The position numbers and the translations under genes were made by a program. DNA of 64,000 bases from the NCBI GenBank assembly GCA_035294125.1, contig DATGLM010000019.1, positions 123,588 to 187,587 of the forward strand, given 5' to 3'. The notes below the pieces were generated by a model. It saw nothing but the letters and a program-made list of their open reading frames with translations, did no database searches and was not told the origin of the DNA. Of the stretch, positions 49,201-57,828 are shown one piece after another. The DNA is from CADDYT01 sp035294125. Its GTDB lineage: Bacteria; Chloroflexota; Ktedonobacteria; Ktedonobacterales; Ktedonobacteraceae. Positions within the stretch are counted from its first letter, which is position 1, and every line of letters begins with the position of its first letter.

Positions 49201-51507
49201 ATGGTACAGGGAACACAGGAGGCGGCGCGACCTGCCCATGTGGGCATGTCTCTGCCCCGTGTGGATGGATTTGATAAAGTGACAGGGCAGGCACGCTACG
49301 CGGGCGACTTGCAGGTGCCGGGATTGCTGCATGGCCGCCTGATTCTCAGTCCGTATGCCCATGCCCGTATTTTACATATCGACACAACAGCCGCGCTCGC
49401 GCTGCCGGGCGTTGTGGCAGTGTTCACCGCCGAGACGCTGGGGATGCAAAATACGCTCTCACGCTCGCAGTCGCCGCTGGCCCAGGAAGAAGCGGTGTGG
49501 TGCGGCCAGCCCGTGGCGGTCGTAGTCGGCGAGACAGAGGCGCTCGCGAAAGATGGGGCCGATGCCGTAGAGATCGACTACGAGCCACTGCCCGCCGTCA
49601 TCGACCCTGAAGCTGCCACGCGACCAGATTCCCCTCCTGCTCGCCTGCGCCGCCCGCCTGCTCCCGATGCAGGGCATTTCCCCGGCTTTCCCCGGCAACA
49701 GGCACCGGTCGAGCAAGAGGAGTTCTCGCAGAACGTGATCCAGACGTTTCCTTTGAACATGGGCGATAGCGAGGCCGGGCTGCGCGAGGCCGAAGTGGTG
49801 GTTGAATGCAGCTACCGTACCCACCCTGTCCACCAATCCTACATGGAAACGCACACGGTCACGGTCTCGCCTGCTCCCTTTGGTCAGCATTTGTCCGTCT
49901 GGTCCAGCACGCAGGGACTTTTCAATGTACGTACTGCCGTTGCCAGCCTGCTCGCTATGCCTGAGCGACAGGTACATGTCGAGCCGGTACCCATCGGTGG
50001 GGGTTTTGGCGGCAAGGAAACCCTGCTGGAGCCACTGGCCGCCGCCATAGCCACACACCTGGGCAAACCGCTACGCCTGGTCTATGCACGCGGGGAAGAC
50101 CTGCTGGCCGGGAATCCCGCGCCACAAACGGTCATCACTGTCAAACTCGGCGCGAAGCGAGACGGAACGCTCACCGCTATCCAGGCCAGAATGATCCTCG
50201 ATTCAGGAGCCTACCCCAATATTCTCGCGGGCCTCAGCGGCTTCCATTTTGCCGCCCTCTATCGCTGTCCCAACATCAGCGTTCGCACCTATGTGGTGGA
50301 AACCAACAAGCCCGGCACCGGTGCCTATCGCGCCCCCTCCGGCCCGCAGGCCTTTTTCGCCCTTGAATCGACGGTGCAGGAACTCTGCCAGCAAACAGGG
50401 ATTGATCCGTTGCAGTTCCGCCGCCTCAATGTCGTCAGAGAGGGCGACCCGAACCTTTTCGGCGCTCGCTGGCCGCACATCGGCATACAGCAATGCCTTG
50501 ACCAGATCGAGCACCATCCCCTGTGGGCACAGCGCGAGCAGGCGAAACAGGAAGTGCCGGAAGAATTGAAGGGCTGGAAGGTCGGCATCGGCATGGCCGC
50601 CGGGGCCTGGTCAGGTGGAACGGAACCCGCAGCCGCCCTCTGTCGCCTGGAACGCGATGGCAGCTTCACTATCGTCGTGGGCAGCGTCGATGTCTCCGGC
50701 TCTGATACCTCGATGGCGCTGATCGCCGCCGAAGAGTTGAATCTACCCTCCTCAGCTGTCAACATCACGCACGATGGCACCGACTCCATGCCCTATAGCG
50801 GTCTCTCGGCAGGCAGCAAGACGACCTATACCGTGGGTGCTGCCGTTCAGTCCGCGGCGCGTGACGCCCGCCACCAGCTTTTCAGCATCGCCGCCGATAT
50901 GCTGGAAGCCTCGCCCGACGACATGGAACTGCGTGATGGCAAGATCATGGTCAGAGGCGTGCCGGAGAAGCACGTCACCTTGCAGCAGATCGCTGGCAAT
51001 AGCATGAACTTTGGCGCACGCTACGCGCCGATCCTGGGACGCGGGCAATCCGCCATTCATGTCGCCTCGCCCGCCTTCGCTGCCCACGTGGCGAAAGTGG
51101 CCGTTGATCCAGAAACGGGCGAGGTGCGTGTGCTCGCCTACGCCGCCGCCCAGGACGTTGGCCGCGCCATCAACCCGGCGGAGGTCGAGGGCCAGATTCA
51201 CGGCGGCGTCGTCCAGGGCATCGGCTGGGCGCTCCTGGAGGGCATGTTCTACGACGAGGACGGCCAGCTCCTCACCTCGACCCTCATGGACTACGCTCTA
51301 CCCCACAGCCAGGACGCCCCCACCATCGACGCCCTCGTGGTCGAGGTCCCATCCGGTCTCGGCCCCTACGGCGCCAGAGGCGTCGGCGAGCCGCCCGTCG
51401 TCCCCGTCGCAGCCGCCATCGCCAACGCCATTCGCGACGCTATCGGCATCCGCATGCCCCAGATTCCCATGACCCCGGAGCGCGTGCTGGATGCTTTGCA
51501 TAAGTGA
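49201..51507 (+). CDS. Molybdenum hydroxylase large subunit (xanthine dehydrogenase/aldehyde oxidase family)
   Basis: 768 residues. SLPRVDGFDKVTGQARYAGD opens the domain. VPIGGGFGGKE is a molybdopterin-contact loop. KPGTGAYRAPSGPQAFFALE is the cytosine dinucleotide/substrate-channel segment, and GARGVGEPP has the catalytic Glu at about residue 730. The enzyme should hydroxylate aldehydes or N-heterocycles at a Mo centre. The usual FAD-binding and [2Fe-2S] subunits are not adjacent, so it must pair with distant partners. A QAPVEQEEFSQN-type Pro/Arg-rich insert near residues 140-175 is unusual. Confidence 0.9.
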   Translation: MVQGTQEAARPAHVGMSLPRVDGFDKVTGQARYAGDLQVPGLLHGRLILSPYAHARILHIDTTAALALPGVVAVFTAETLGMQNTLSRSQSPLAQEEAVWCGQPVAVVVGETEALAKDGADAVEIDYEPLPAVIDPEAATRPDSPPARLRRPPAPDAGHFPGFPRQQAPVEQEEFSQNVIQTFPLNMGDSEAGLREAEVVVECSYRTHPVHQSYMETHTVTVSPAPFGQHLSVWSSTQGLFNVRTAVASLLAMPERQVHVEPVPIGGGFGGKETLLEPLAAAIATHLGKPLRLVYARGEDLLAGNPAPQTVITVKLGAKRDGTLTAIQARMILDSGAYPNILAGLSGFHFAALYRCPNISVRTYVVETNKPGTGAYRAPSGPQAFFALESTVQELCQQTGIDPLQFRRLNVVREGDPNLFGARWPHIGIQQCLDQIEHHPLWAQREQAKQEVPEELKGWKVGIGMAAGAWSGGTEPAAALCRLERDGSFTIVVGSVDVSGSDTSMALIAAEELNLPSSAVNITHDGTDSMPYSGLSAGSKTTYTVGAAVQSAARDARHQLFSIAADMLEASPDDMELRDGKIMVRGVPEKHVTLQQIAGNSMNFGARYAPILGRGQSAIHVASPAFAAHVAKVAVDPETGEVRVLAYAAAQDVGRAINPAEVEGQIHGGVVQGIGWALLEGMFYDEDGQLLTSTLMDYALPHSQDAPTIDALVVEVPSGLGPYGARGVGEPPVVPVAAAIANAIRDAIGIRMPQIPMTPERVLDALHK

Positions 51508-51866
51508 TTCCATTCATCGGATGATTCCCTACCCGATTGATCGCGGGAGCAGCCCGCGATCAATCGGGGCCTACAGGGCGGCAGCTTGCCACCAAAAAGT
51601 CACCTCCATGTCATTCTGAGCCAGAGCGAAGTATCTCCTGTGAACTTGCTTTTCGATCGGTTGCTTGAGATGCTTCGCTCTGGCTCAGAATGACATATTC
51701 AGGATAGTTTATGACGCCACACATCACGCCTCAGCTTGCCATCTCCATAAGATTATGCTCTTATCTAAATGTGCCTTACTATGTGTAAGCAGCTAAGCAT
51801 ACTCCGGCTGGTTATTTTACCTGCTGTGGGGCAAGACAGAGCAAGTTAGAAAAGAAAGAGGTGTTT
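51508..51866. repeat. Two dispersed palindromes between molybdenum hydroxylase and nitroreductase genes
   Basis: First: CCCGATTGATCGCGGG (51532-51547) and its exact complement (51553-51568) with loop AGCAG, followed by GCCTACAGGGCGGC (family 2). Second: a 24-base arm at 51608-51631 beginning ATGTCATTCTGAGCC pairs perfectly with 51673-51696 (family 1). The rest is non-coding leader of the nitroreductase gene. Confidence 0.8.
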
Positions 51867-52373
51867 ATGGATGTAATGGAGGCGATTCGCACGGTGCTGG
51901 CCGTGCGTAGTTTCCAGGATAAGCCGATTCCCCAGTCTATTGTCAGGGAAATTGTCGAGGCGGGCCGTTTGACTGCAAGTAGTAAGAATGGGCAGCCCTG
52001 GCACTTCATCGTGGTACAGGATAAGCAGACCTTGCAGAAGCTGGGTCAGCTCGCGCCGACCGGCCCCTATATCGCGCAGGCCCCGCTGGCGATTGTTGTG
52101 GCGATGGACCAGAGTATCTTTTCCGTCTCCGATGGCAGCCGCGCCATCCAGGACATGATTCTGGCGGCATGGTCGAAGGGCGTTGGCTCCAACTGGGTTG
52201 GCTTCGATAACCTGCCGCAGGTCAACCCGGTGCTGGGCATTCCCCAGGATGTCACAGTGCTCGCCATTGTCCCCTTCGGCTACCCGACGAAGCAGGTCGG
52301 CAAAGGCAAAAAGAATCGTAAGCCTCTCAGCGAGGTTGCCTACAGCGAACGCTGGGGCAAACCATTCGAATAA
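51867..52373 (+). CDS. Nitroreductase family protein
   Basis: 168 residues from the ATG at 51867, with AGAGG five to six bases upstream. It begins MDVMEAIRTVLAVRSFQDKP, and GRLTASSKNGQPWHFIVVQD is the FMN-binding segment. AWSKGVGSNWVGF and a C-terminal GYP...KNRKPLSEVAYSERWG complete the short form of the family. An FMN-dependent NAD(P)H oxidoreductase of nitro compounds, quinones or flavin-like substrates; natural substrate unknown. Confidence 0.92.
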   Translation: MDVMEAIRTVLAVRSFQDKPIPQSIVREIVEAGRLTASSKNGQPWHFIVVQDKQTLQKLGQLAPTGPYIAQAPLAIVVAMDQSIFSVSDGSRAIQDMILAAWSKGVGSNWVGFDNLPQVNPVLGIPQDVTVLAIVPFGYPTKQVGKGKKNRKPLSEVAYSERWGKPFE

Positions 52374-52430
52374 CCCTCAAGGCCTGTAGAGCAATAACCT
52401 GGGGCGTTGAGGCTTACGGCGTATGGCAAT

Positions 52431-52476
52431 GAGGAGAGGTAGATAGCTGAGCGCGCTCAGCTATCTACCTCTCCTC
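52431..52476. terminator. 46-bp perfect loopless palindrome after the nitroreductase gene
   Basis: Two 23-base arms (52431-52453 and 52454-52476) are exact complements with CTGAGCGCGCTCAG at the centre. It lies 58 bases after the nitroreductase stop. An RNA hairpin would form a strong stem, and TTTTTCTT follows some 20 bases later. It could also extrude as a cruciform. Confidence 0.65.
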
Positions 52477-52511
52477 CGCAATTTCTGCCATGATTTTTCT
52501 TAAACTCTGAG

Positions 52512-52691
52512 ATGGATACTGTCCCCATTACCGCGCTTGCTCATACTACCTTTCTTCAGATCCGGAAACGCATCGAATCGCACTGGCAGCCAGACAAAAT
52601 CGAAGTCCTCTCCCCCGACACAGAGCAGGCAATGCTCTTCACGCACATTGACGGTAAGCTTGATCGCTTGCCGTTCGTCTGGTGGGATTGA
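52512..52691 (+). CDS. Possible 59-residue protein
   Basis: ATG at 52512 to TGA at 52691. The product contains AHTTFLQIRKRIESHWQPDK and LFTHIDGKLDRLPFVWWD and has a coherent alpha/beta look. A ribosome site is weak (CTGAG). It lies just beyond the long palindrome and converges with the glycosidase-like gene. It may be a genuine small gene or a fragment of a larger one; no family recognised. Confidence 0.4.
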   Translation: MDTVPITALAHTTFLQIRKRIESHWQPDKIEVLSPDTEQAMLFTHIDGKLDRLPFVWWD

Positions 52692-52707
52692 GAGAAAATC
52701 ACACGGA

Positions 52708-54300
52708 TTACAGCCAGCTCACTCCAGAGATATTTCCCAGAATATATACCGGGTCAGGTGTCACCTTGAGCAGGATACGGCCATTCGAGGGTACAAGCGT
52801 CTGGCTGCTTCCGGTCATGCTGATCTCCGTGACCGGAGTATTTGTTGAGAGGCTGACGCTTTGACTGAATGGCGTCGACCAGAAGAGGCGCAGGTTGCCG
52901 CTGTAGCGCATATCGTAGATGCCAGGAAAGACGTTTTCTCTGCCCAGAAACGAGCGGTTCGCCAGTTCGCGTATGAGCACAGCATAGGCAACATAATCAG
53001 GTTTCGGCGTATAGCGACCCATAGCATCGGGCTGCCGCAGGAGACCGAAGTTTTGCTCTATATTCGTCGTATCGCTACCATCATTGACAGCATCGTACCA
53101 CAAGATTTTCTGTACGCCCGCTGCCTGGCTGAGCACCATGCTGCGTACAAGGTAGTCAGCCTGCGTGCGCTCGCTCACATGCAAGAGGCAGGACGGCCAG
53201 CCAATCTCCGTAATCCAGATTGGCTTCGCTACCCCATGATTGTACTGCCTTATCAATCCCTGCAATTTTTGCATCTCCTCCTCCAACCCCTGCACCTCAG
53301 GAGAGACGAGATCGAGGGGAGCATAGGGGTGATCGGAAACGGCATCCATATAGGCCAGAGCGCCATCCGCGAAAAGCTGCTTGAACCAGGACATATCCGC
53401 GGAAAATACTGCGCCGCCAACCACCGTCACATCCGGGCGCACCGACTTGATCGCCTGATAGGTATAGCGCAAAAGTTCAGCATAGCATGCCGGTTTGCGC
53501 GCGCACGGCCCTGTCGAGAACGTCCCATTATACTCGTTGTACACCTCGACCTCCTTCACCTGCTGCCCATAGTGCAGCACCAGCGCCTTCGCATAGGTAG
53601 CAAACGCCGCAAACCCGGCAGCATCGTAAGGAGTCTGACCATTATCATAAAAACGATTGTTATAGTCCAGAATAAGCAAAGGATCGAGATTATTCTGCTG
53701 CAAAATCTGCATTGACGGGTCAAAAGAGCTGAAATTGTAGCTGCCCTGCGTTCTTTCAACCGTCGCCCACGTCGCATCATCCCTCACCATTCCCACTCCC
53801 ATCGCCGCCACAAGCTGCGCCAGCCTCGCATTATGCGTCCCCAGCACATGCACTCCCACCCCGAAAGGCGTCCCGGCTCCCCCATCGAAAGCGGAGAGCA
53901 CAGCAAACGAAATAGTCTGGCTGCTCGTATTTCCTCCTTGCTGGTCTGTCACATGCAGTACATAATAATCATCCCCCAGTTGGGGCAGCGTCAGATACAC
54001 CTGCCCCTCTACAGCCTGCGCTCGCCCACTCATAACGGTCGCCCCGGCAAAATCAGTCACGCTATAAGAGACATTATCGCCACTCCCAACAGTAGCAATC
54101 GTAAAAGCCGGATCAGAGCCATCCAGAAAGACGGTGTTAAGAATATCAGGATACGCCGCCCGCACCCCAACTACATTCCGCAACAGCCCAAAACCAACCA
54201 GCACAACCACTAACCACAACGACGCCACCATCACATATCGAGAAACGCGCCTCTTCCCTTTCAGCGCCTGCCATATGCTAAAATACGTCTTTAAAAGCAT
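52708..54300 (-). CDS. Membrane-anchored clan-A glycoside hydrolase-like protein
   Basis: 530 residues from the ATG at 54300 (no clear ribosome site; frame open to 54348). A signal anchor lies at about 23-41 (YVMVASLWLVVVLVGFGLL). About 90 residues of beta-sandwich follow. Then comes a TIM-barrel domain beginning PFGVGVHVLGTHNARL, with EVEVYNEYNG (Glu about 256, acid/base) and KPIWITEIGWPS (Glu about 365, nucleophile), the spacing of GH39/GH5-like retaining enzymes. SDHPYAPL and WYDAVNDGSD are further barrel segments. It would act outside the cell on a polysaccharide or glycoside. Substrate unknown. Confidence 0.82.
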   Translation of the reverse strand: MLLKTYFSIWQALKGKRRVSRYVMVASLWLVVVLVGFGLLRNVVGVRAAYPDILNTVFLDGSDPAFTIATVGSGDNVSYSVTDFAGATVMSGRAQAVEGQVYLTLPQLGDDYYVLHVTDQQGGNTSSQTISFAVLSAFDGGAGTPFGVGVHVLGTHNARLAQLVAAMGVGMVRDDATWATVERTQGSYNFSSFDPSMQILQQNNLDPLLILDYNNRFYDNGQTPYDAAGFAAFATYAKALVLHYGQQVKEVEVYNEYNGTFSTGPCARKPACYAELLRYTYQAIKSVRPDVTVVGGAVFSADMSWFKQLFADGALAYMDAVSDHPYAPLDLVSPEVQGLEEEMQKLQGLIRQYNHGVAKPIWITEIGWPSCLLHVSERTQADYLVRSMVLSQAAGVQKILWYDAVNDGSDTTNIEQNFGLLRQPDAMGRYTPKPDYVAYAVLIRELANRSFLGRENVFPGIYDMRYSGNLRLFWSTPFSQSVSLSTNTPVTEISMTGSSQTLVPSNGRILLKVTPDPVYILGNISGVSWL

Positions 54301-54326
54301 AAGTTTACTAATGCTCCAATCGTCCA

Positions 54327-54677
54327 CTAAAATAGCCCTGTAGCACATGTGTTTATTTCAGTGAACGGAGTTTTGTGGAAAGTTGGGAGTGAGCGATGAG
54401 GGGATGGGAGAGAAAGGCTATAATCTGGATCAAAAGCCTGATGCCATTGACCTGACAGGTTGTAGCTGGTGAAGGCAAAAATATTGCCTGTTGGCTTGAG
54501 AATTCTTACAAACTCATCCAGCCAATCCGCAGGATTGCAAATAGTCGTATCCCATGCGGCAACATCGTTATTAAAATCTTTCCTCCATGACATTTTGATG
54601 TTCTCTGTAGAGTAGCCTTCGCCAAACCGATTGTAAGCTGTAGCAAAATAAACCTCGATTTGAGGATCTTCCGCCAT
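54327..54677 (-). pseudogene. Truncated N4/N6 DNA methyltransferase remnant
   Basis: The first 80 or so residues resemble site-specific DNA methyltransferases: AYNRFGEGYSTENIKMSWRK (position of the catalytic DPPY, here degraded to TAYN), WDTTICNPADWLDEFVRILK and PTGNIFAFTSYNLSGQWHQ. After FDPDY the frame loses similarity and runs to a stop inside the start region of the glycosidase-like gene. Both the catalytic motif and the C-terminal two-thirds are missing, so it is a remnant, perhaps of a phage or restriction-modification gene. Confidence 0.7.
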
Positions 54678-54717
54678 TACATTAGAAAGAATAAGGCCAC
54701 GTGCGGCGCCAAAGCGA

Positions 54718-54763
54718 GGGTCTCTCCGCGTCTATATTAAATAACGTAGACACAGAGAGACCC
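54718..54763 (-). terminator. Terminator-like hairpin after the acyl-CoA dehydrogenase gene
   Basis: GGGTCTCT (54718-54725) pairs with AGAGACCC (54756-54763), with an inner GTCTA/TAGAC stem. It lies between the dehydrogenase stop (54831) and the methyltransferase remnant. TTAATTT flanks it on the plus strand. Confidence 0.5.
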
Positions 54764-54830
54764 TTAATTTCTGTATGCGCCAGTACCTTGACGATTTTGA
54801 TAGTCAATCTATCAGCTTCCCACTCACCCC

Positions 54831-56000
54831 CTAATCCCACTGCCCGATCTTCACATACCCCTTGAGCAAGTTCCGGGCGATGATGAAGTGCTGAATTTCA
54901 TCCGTTCCCTCGTAGATGCGGGTGACGCGGAGGTCGCGGTACCAGCGTTCGATGGGCATTTCGCGGGTGTAGCCCATGCCGCCGTGGATTTGCATGACGC
55001 GGTCTACGACGCGATTTGCCATGTTGGAGCCGTAGAGTTTGGCCATGCTGGCCTCGTGGCGGTTGTCCATGCCCTGGTCGGCTTTCCAGGCAGCGTGCAG
55101 GGCGAGCCATCTGGTGGCCTGGATCTCCACGGCTGAGTCGGCCAGCATCCACTGGATGGCCTGGCGGTCTGCTATAGGCTTGCCGAAAGTGACGCGCTGT
55201 TTGGAGTATTCGACGGCCATTGCGAGCAGGCGCTCCGCCGTGCCGACGCAGCGCGAGGCGATGAGCCAGCGGCCCTGGCCGATCCACTTCATGCCGAGGT
55301 TGAAGCCCTGGCCGACTTCGCCCAGCACGTGGTCTGCGGGGACGCGCACGTTCTCGAAGAAGAGTTCGGCGGGCGACCAGCCGCCCATGGTGTAGACGGG
55401 GCGCGAGGTCCAGCCCATCGAACGGTCGACCAGGAAGCAGGTGACGCCTCCGTTCTGGGGGGGCTTGCTGCGGTCAGTGACAGCGAAGACCATGGCGAAA
55501 TCGGCCTCGTTGCCATTGGTGATAAATACTTTCTGCCCGTTGATGACCCATTCGTCGCCATCCTTGACGGCAGTGGTGCGAATGGACGAGGGATCGGAAC
55601 CGGCGCCCGGTTCCGTCAGGGCGAAGCACGAGTGGCGCTTGCCCTGAATGGTCGGGATCAGGTACTCCTCCTTCTGCTGCTCGCTGCCCAGGTAGAGGAT
55701 GTTGTCCGCGCCTCCGCCGAAGCTGAAGGGGACGAGGGTGCGCCCCATCTCCATGGCGATGAGGGCCGTCATGACGGCGCCGAGGTTCGCACCGCCGTAT
55801 TCCTCTGGTGTGTTGATGCCCCAGAAGCCCATCTCTTTCGCCTTTTCCTGCAGCGCACGATACAGGCCCGGCTCGATGCCGGTGGGATATTTACCTTCGT
55901 TGTCCATCACCTCTTTTTCCAGAGGCATAAGTTCACGATTTACAAAGCTGCGCACGGTCTGCTGAATCATTTTCTGTTCGTCGGTAAGGGCAAAATCCAA
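54831..56000 (-). CDS. Acyl-CoA dehydrogenase
   Basis: 389 residues; AAGGAGG precedes the ATG. FALTEPGAGSDPSSIRTTA is the flavin-binding signature. VMQIHGGMGYTREMPIERWY and RVTRIYEGTDEIQ are the second signature, the Glu of YEGTDEIQ being in the usual catalytic-base region of many family members. Oxidises acyl-CoA to 2-enoyl-CoA and passes electrons to ETF. Chain-length class not assignable. It stands alone. Together with the interrupted acyl-CoA synthetase it suggests fatty or branched-chain acid catabolism. Confidence 0.95.
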   Translation of the reverse strand: MDFALTDEQKMIQQTVRSFVNRELMPLEKEVMDNEGKYPTGIEPGLYRALQEKAKEMGFWGINTPEEYGGANLGAVMTALIAMEMGRTLVPFSFGGGADNILYLGSEQQKEEYLIPTIQGKRHSCFALTEPGAGSDPSSIRTTAVKDGDEWVINGQKVFITNGNEADFAMVFAVTDRSKPPQNGGVTCFLVDRSMGWTSRPVYTMGGWSPAELFFENVRVPADHVLGEVGQGFNLGMKWIGQGRWLIASRCVGTAERLLAMAVEYSKQRVTFGKPIADRQAIQWMLADSAVEIQATRWLALHAAWKADQGMDNRHEASMAKLYGSNMANRVVDRVMQIHGGMGYTREMPIERWYRDLRVTRIYEGTDEIQHFIIARNLLKGYVKIGQWD

Positions 56001-56257
56001 GGTGGCCTCCTTCTCTGGTGAAACCTTGCCGCTGCTCGCTTAGTCGCTCACGCGCTAACCTGCATGCGATAAAAAAACCGGCCTGAACATGTCATTGTGA
56101 ACGAAGCATCTGGGACATCAATTTCCCAGTATGGCTCACTGAGATTCTTTGTTGTGCTCACAAAGACATGCGAGAAGGCCTTTTTTCATGGCATAGCATG
56201 CCATGCTACCCACGATGGCAGCTTAAGATATTGTACCATATGGAGGTTCCACGCTCC

Positions 56258-56527
56258 TCACTTGCCATATCTCTGGGCGGCGCGTGCCTGCGCTTTCGCG
56301 GCCTCTTCCTCCCGGTTTTTCGGCGCGGCGGGAGATTGGAGCGAAGCGAGCAACCGGGCAGAGATGTTGGCGATGTCGTCGACTGCCGCGTTGAAGGCGG
56401 CTTCGTTTGCCTTCGAGGGCTTGTTGAAGCCGCTGATCTTGCGCACGAATTGCAGCGAGGCGGCGCGAATCTCTTCCTCAGTGGCGGCTGGCTCAAAGTT
56501 GAAAAGAGGACGGATGTTTCTACACAT
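56258..56527 (-). CDS. DUF2277 family protein
   Basis: 89 residues from the ATG at 56527, with AGGAGG about five bases upstream. MCRNIRPLFNFEPAATEEEI and LQFVRKISGFNKPSKANEAA are the family's conserved start, with the CRNI motif near the N-terminus. The C-terminus is Ala/Arg/Glu-rich. Function unknown. It overlaps the 3' end of the alpha/beta hydrolase gene by eight bases and is certainly cotranscribed with it. Confidence 0.9.
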   Translation of the reverse strand: MCRNIRPLFNFEPAATEEEIRAASLQFVRKISGFNKPSKANEAAFNAAVDDIANISARLLASLQSPAAPKNREEEAAKAQARAAQRYGK

Positions 56528-57359
56528 CTTGCTTTGCCTCCTGCTCCGGCACCGACGCATCGAGAAATTCTGTGAGCATCGGGAGCAGCAGATCAGTGCG
56601 GTTCATCATGCCATGAAACGGGGGTGCCCACGCGACGTGTGTGGTAGAGGGCAGAACAGCCAGCGCGGATTGTGACATACCTGTTATATTGCCATCTCCC
56701 CTGCCGCCGCCGAGCAGGCCAAACATCTCTACGAAATGCGTGGGGAAAATGCTGTCTGCATCCCCAACCAGGATCAGCACGGGCATCTTGAGTCCCGCGA
56801 CTCCCTCCGTCCAGTCGTAGTCGGAAGGCACGAGCTGTCTCATCTTCGCAATCACTGTCGGCCACGCTTCAGGTTTAGGGGAGACCCTGAGATACTCTTC
56901 GTATATGGGAGTTCCCGCAAACCCTTCGACGCTTATCGCTCTCATGCCCGCCCGCACTTCGGGATACCAGCCCTCTCCTCTGAAGGGTGTCGAGGCCAGC
57001 GCCAGCTTGCGCACCACTTCTGGATGCCGGATCGCCGTTTGCAGCGCGACGCCTCCGCCCAACGAATAGCCGAAGAGATCGGCCTGTTCAAATCCCAACT
57101 GCTCGATCAGCGCCGCGATGTCGTCCGCCATCAACTCATAGGAGAGCGGGCGATCGCTGTCGGCGGTGTGCCCGTGTCCCTGCAGCTCGACAGCGATGAC
57201 CTGGCGTGTCCGCGCAAGGGATGGCACAATCGTCCCCATCGCCTCAATCGTCATAAAGCCGCCGGGAAGCAGGATGAGCGGCTGGCCCGTGCCATGAATT
57301 TCGTAGTACATGGTGAGGCCATTCACCTGCGCGTACTGGCCCTTACCGTTTTCTTTCAT
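56520..57359 (-). CDS. Alpha/beta-fold hydrolase
   Basis: 279 residues. The oxyanion strand LILLPGGFMT, the nucleophile elbow GYSLGGG (Ser about 118-119), the acid in VLILVGDADSIFP and the His in STTHVAW give a complete catalytic triad. VELQGHGHTADSDRPLSYEL is the usual GxGxS-preceding loop. This is a cytoplasmic esterase, lactonase or peroxidase-type hydrolase of the 3-oxoadipate enol-lactonase group, substrate unknown. Confidence 0.9.
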   Translation of the reverse strand: MKENGKGQYAQVNGLTMYYEIHGTGQPLILLPGGFMTIEAMGTIVPSLARTRQVIAVELQGHGHTADSDRPLSYELMADDIAALIEQLGFEQADLFGYSLGGGVALQTAIRHPEVVRKLALASTPFRGEGWYPEVRAGMRAISVEGFAGTPIYEEYLRVSPKPEAWPTVIAKMRQLVPSDYDWTEGVAGLKMPVLILVGDADSIFPTHFVEMFGLLGGGRGDGNITGMSQSALAVLPSTTHVAWAPPFHGMMNRTDLLLPMLTEFLDASVPEQEAKQDV

Positions 57360-57828
57360 ATGTCCTCCTGATAGAGCGGCTGGTAATATAGTAAAACGTT
57401 GCCCGAACGAAACATCTGTGTCCTGAGCAGTTTCAGGCTCTGTTTCTCGTCCACGCCTCTGAAGGTAGGGGTGGCGCTTTCCCTTCTCCAGCAGAAATTT
57501 CCCTCACTGAGTTATTCTTTTCTAACTCAGTATATGCGGCAAACCAACACCGAATGCCGATTATGAAATTCAACCCATCGGGAAAGAATCCGCGCTAACC
57601 CTACAAGAAGGACGCAGCCCCTGGATGTAGCGTCAATGGTTCGCGGAACCTTACTATCATATCATGCAATAGGATACTTTTCCCATTCCCAGTGGTCACC
57701 TACTTGCCATACCGTGCTATAATGAAATATCTCATAGACCACGAGCTATGTAATGCTGTGGTATGAAATTGTTTGAATGAGAACGAGACAGGGTGAGCGC
57801 GATGGATAGCTCGCCAGGGGAGTCGTGC
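57360..57828. other. Divergent intergenic region before the SNF2 gene
   Basis: Contains ACTGAGTTA (57506-57514) and TAACTCAGT (57523-57531), a nine-pair stem with an eight-base loop, possibly an operator or terminator. No gene was recognised. The two genes on either side are transcribed away from it, so both promoters lie here. Confidence 0.45.
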
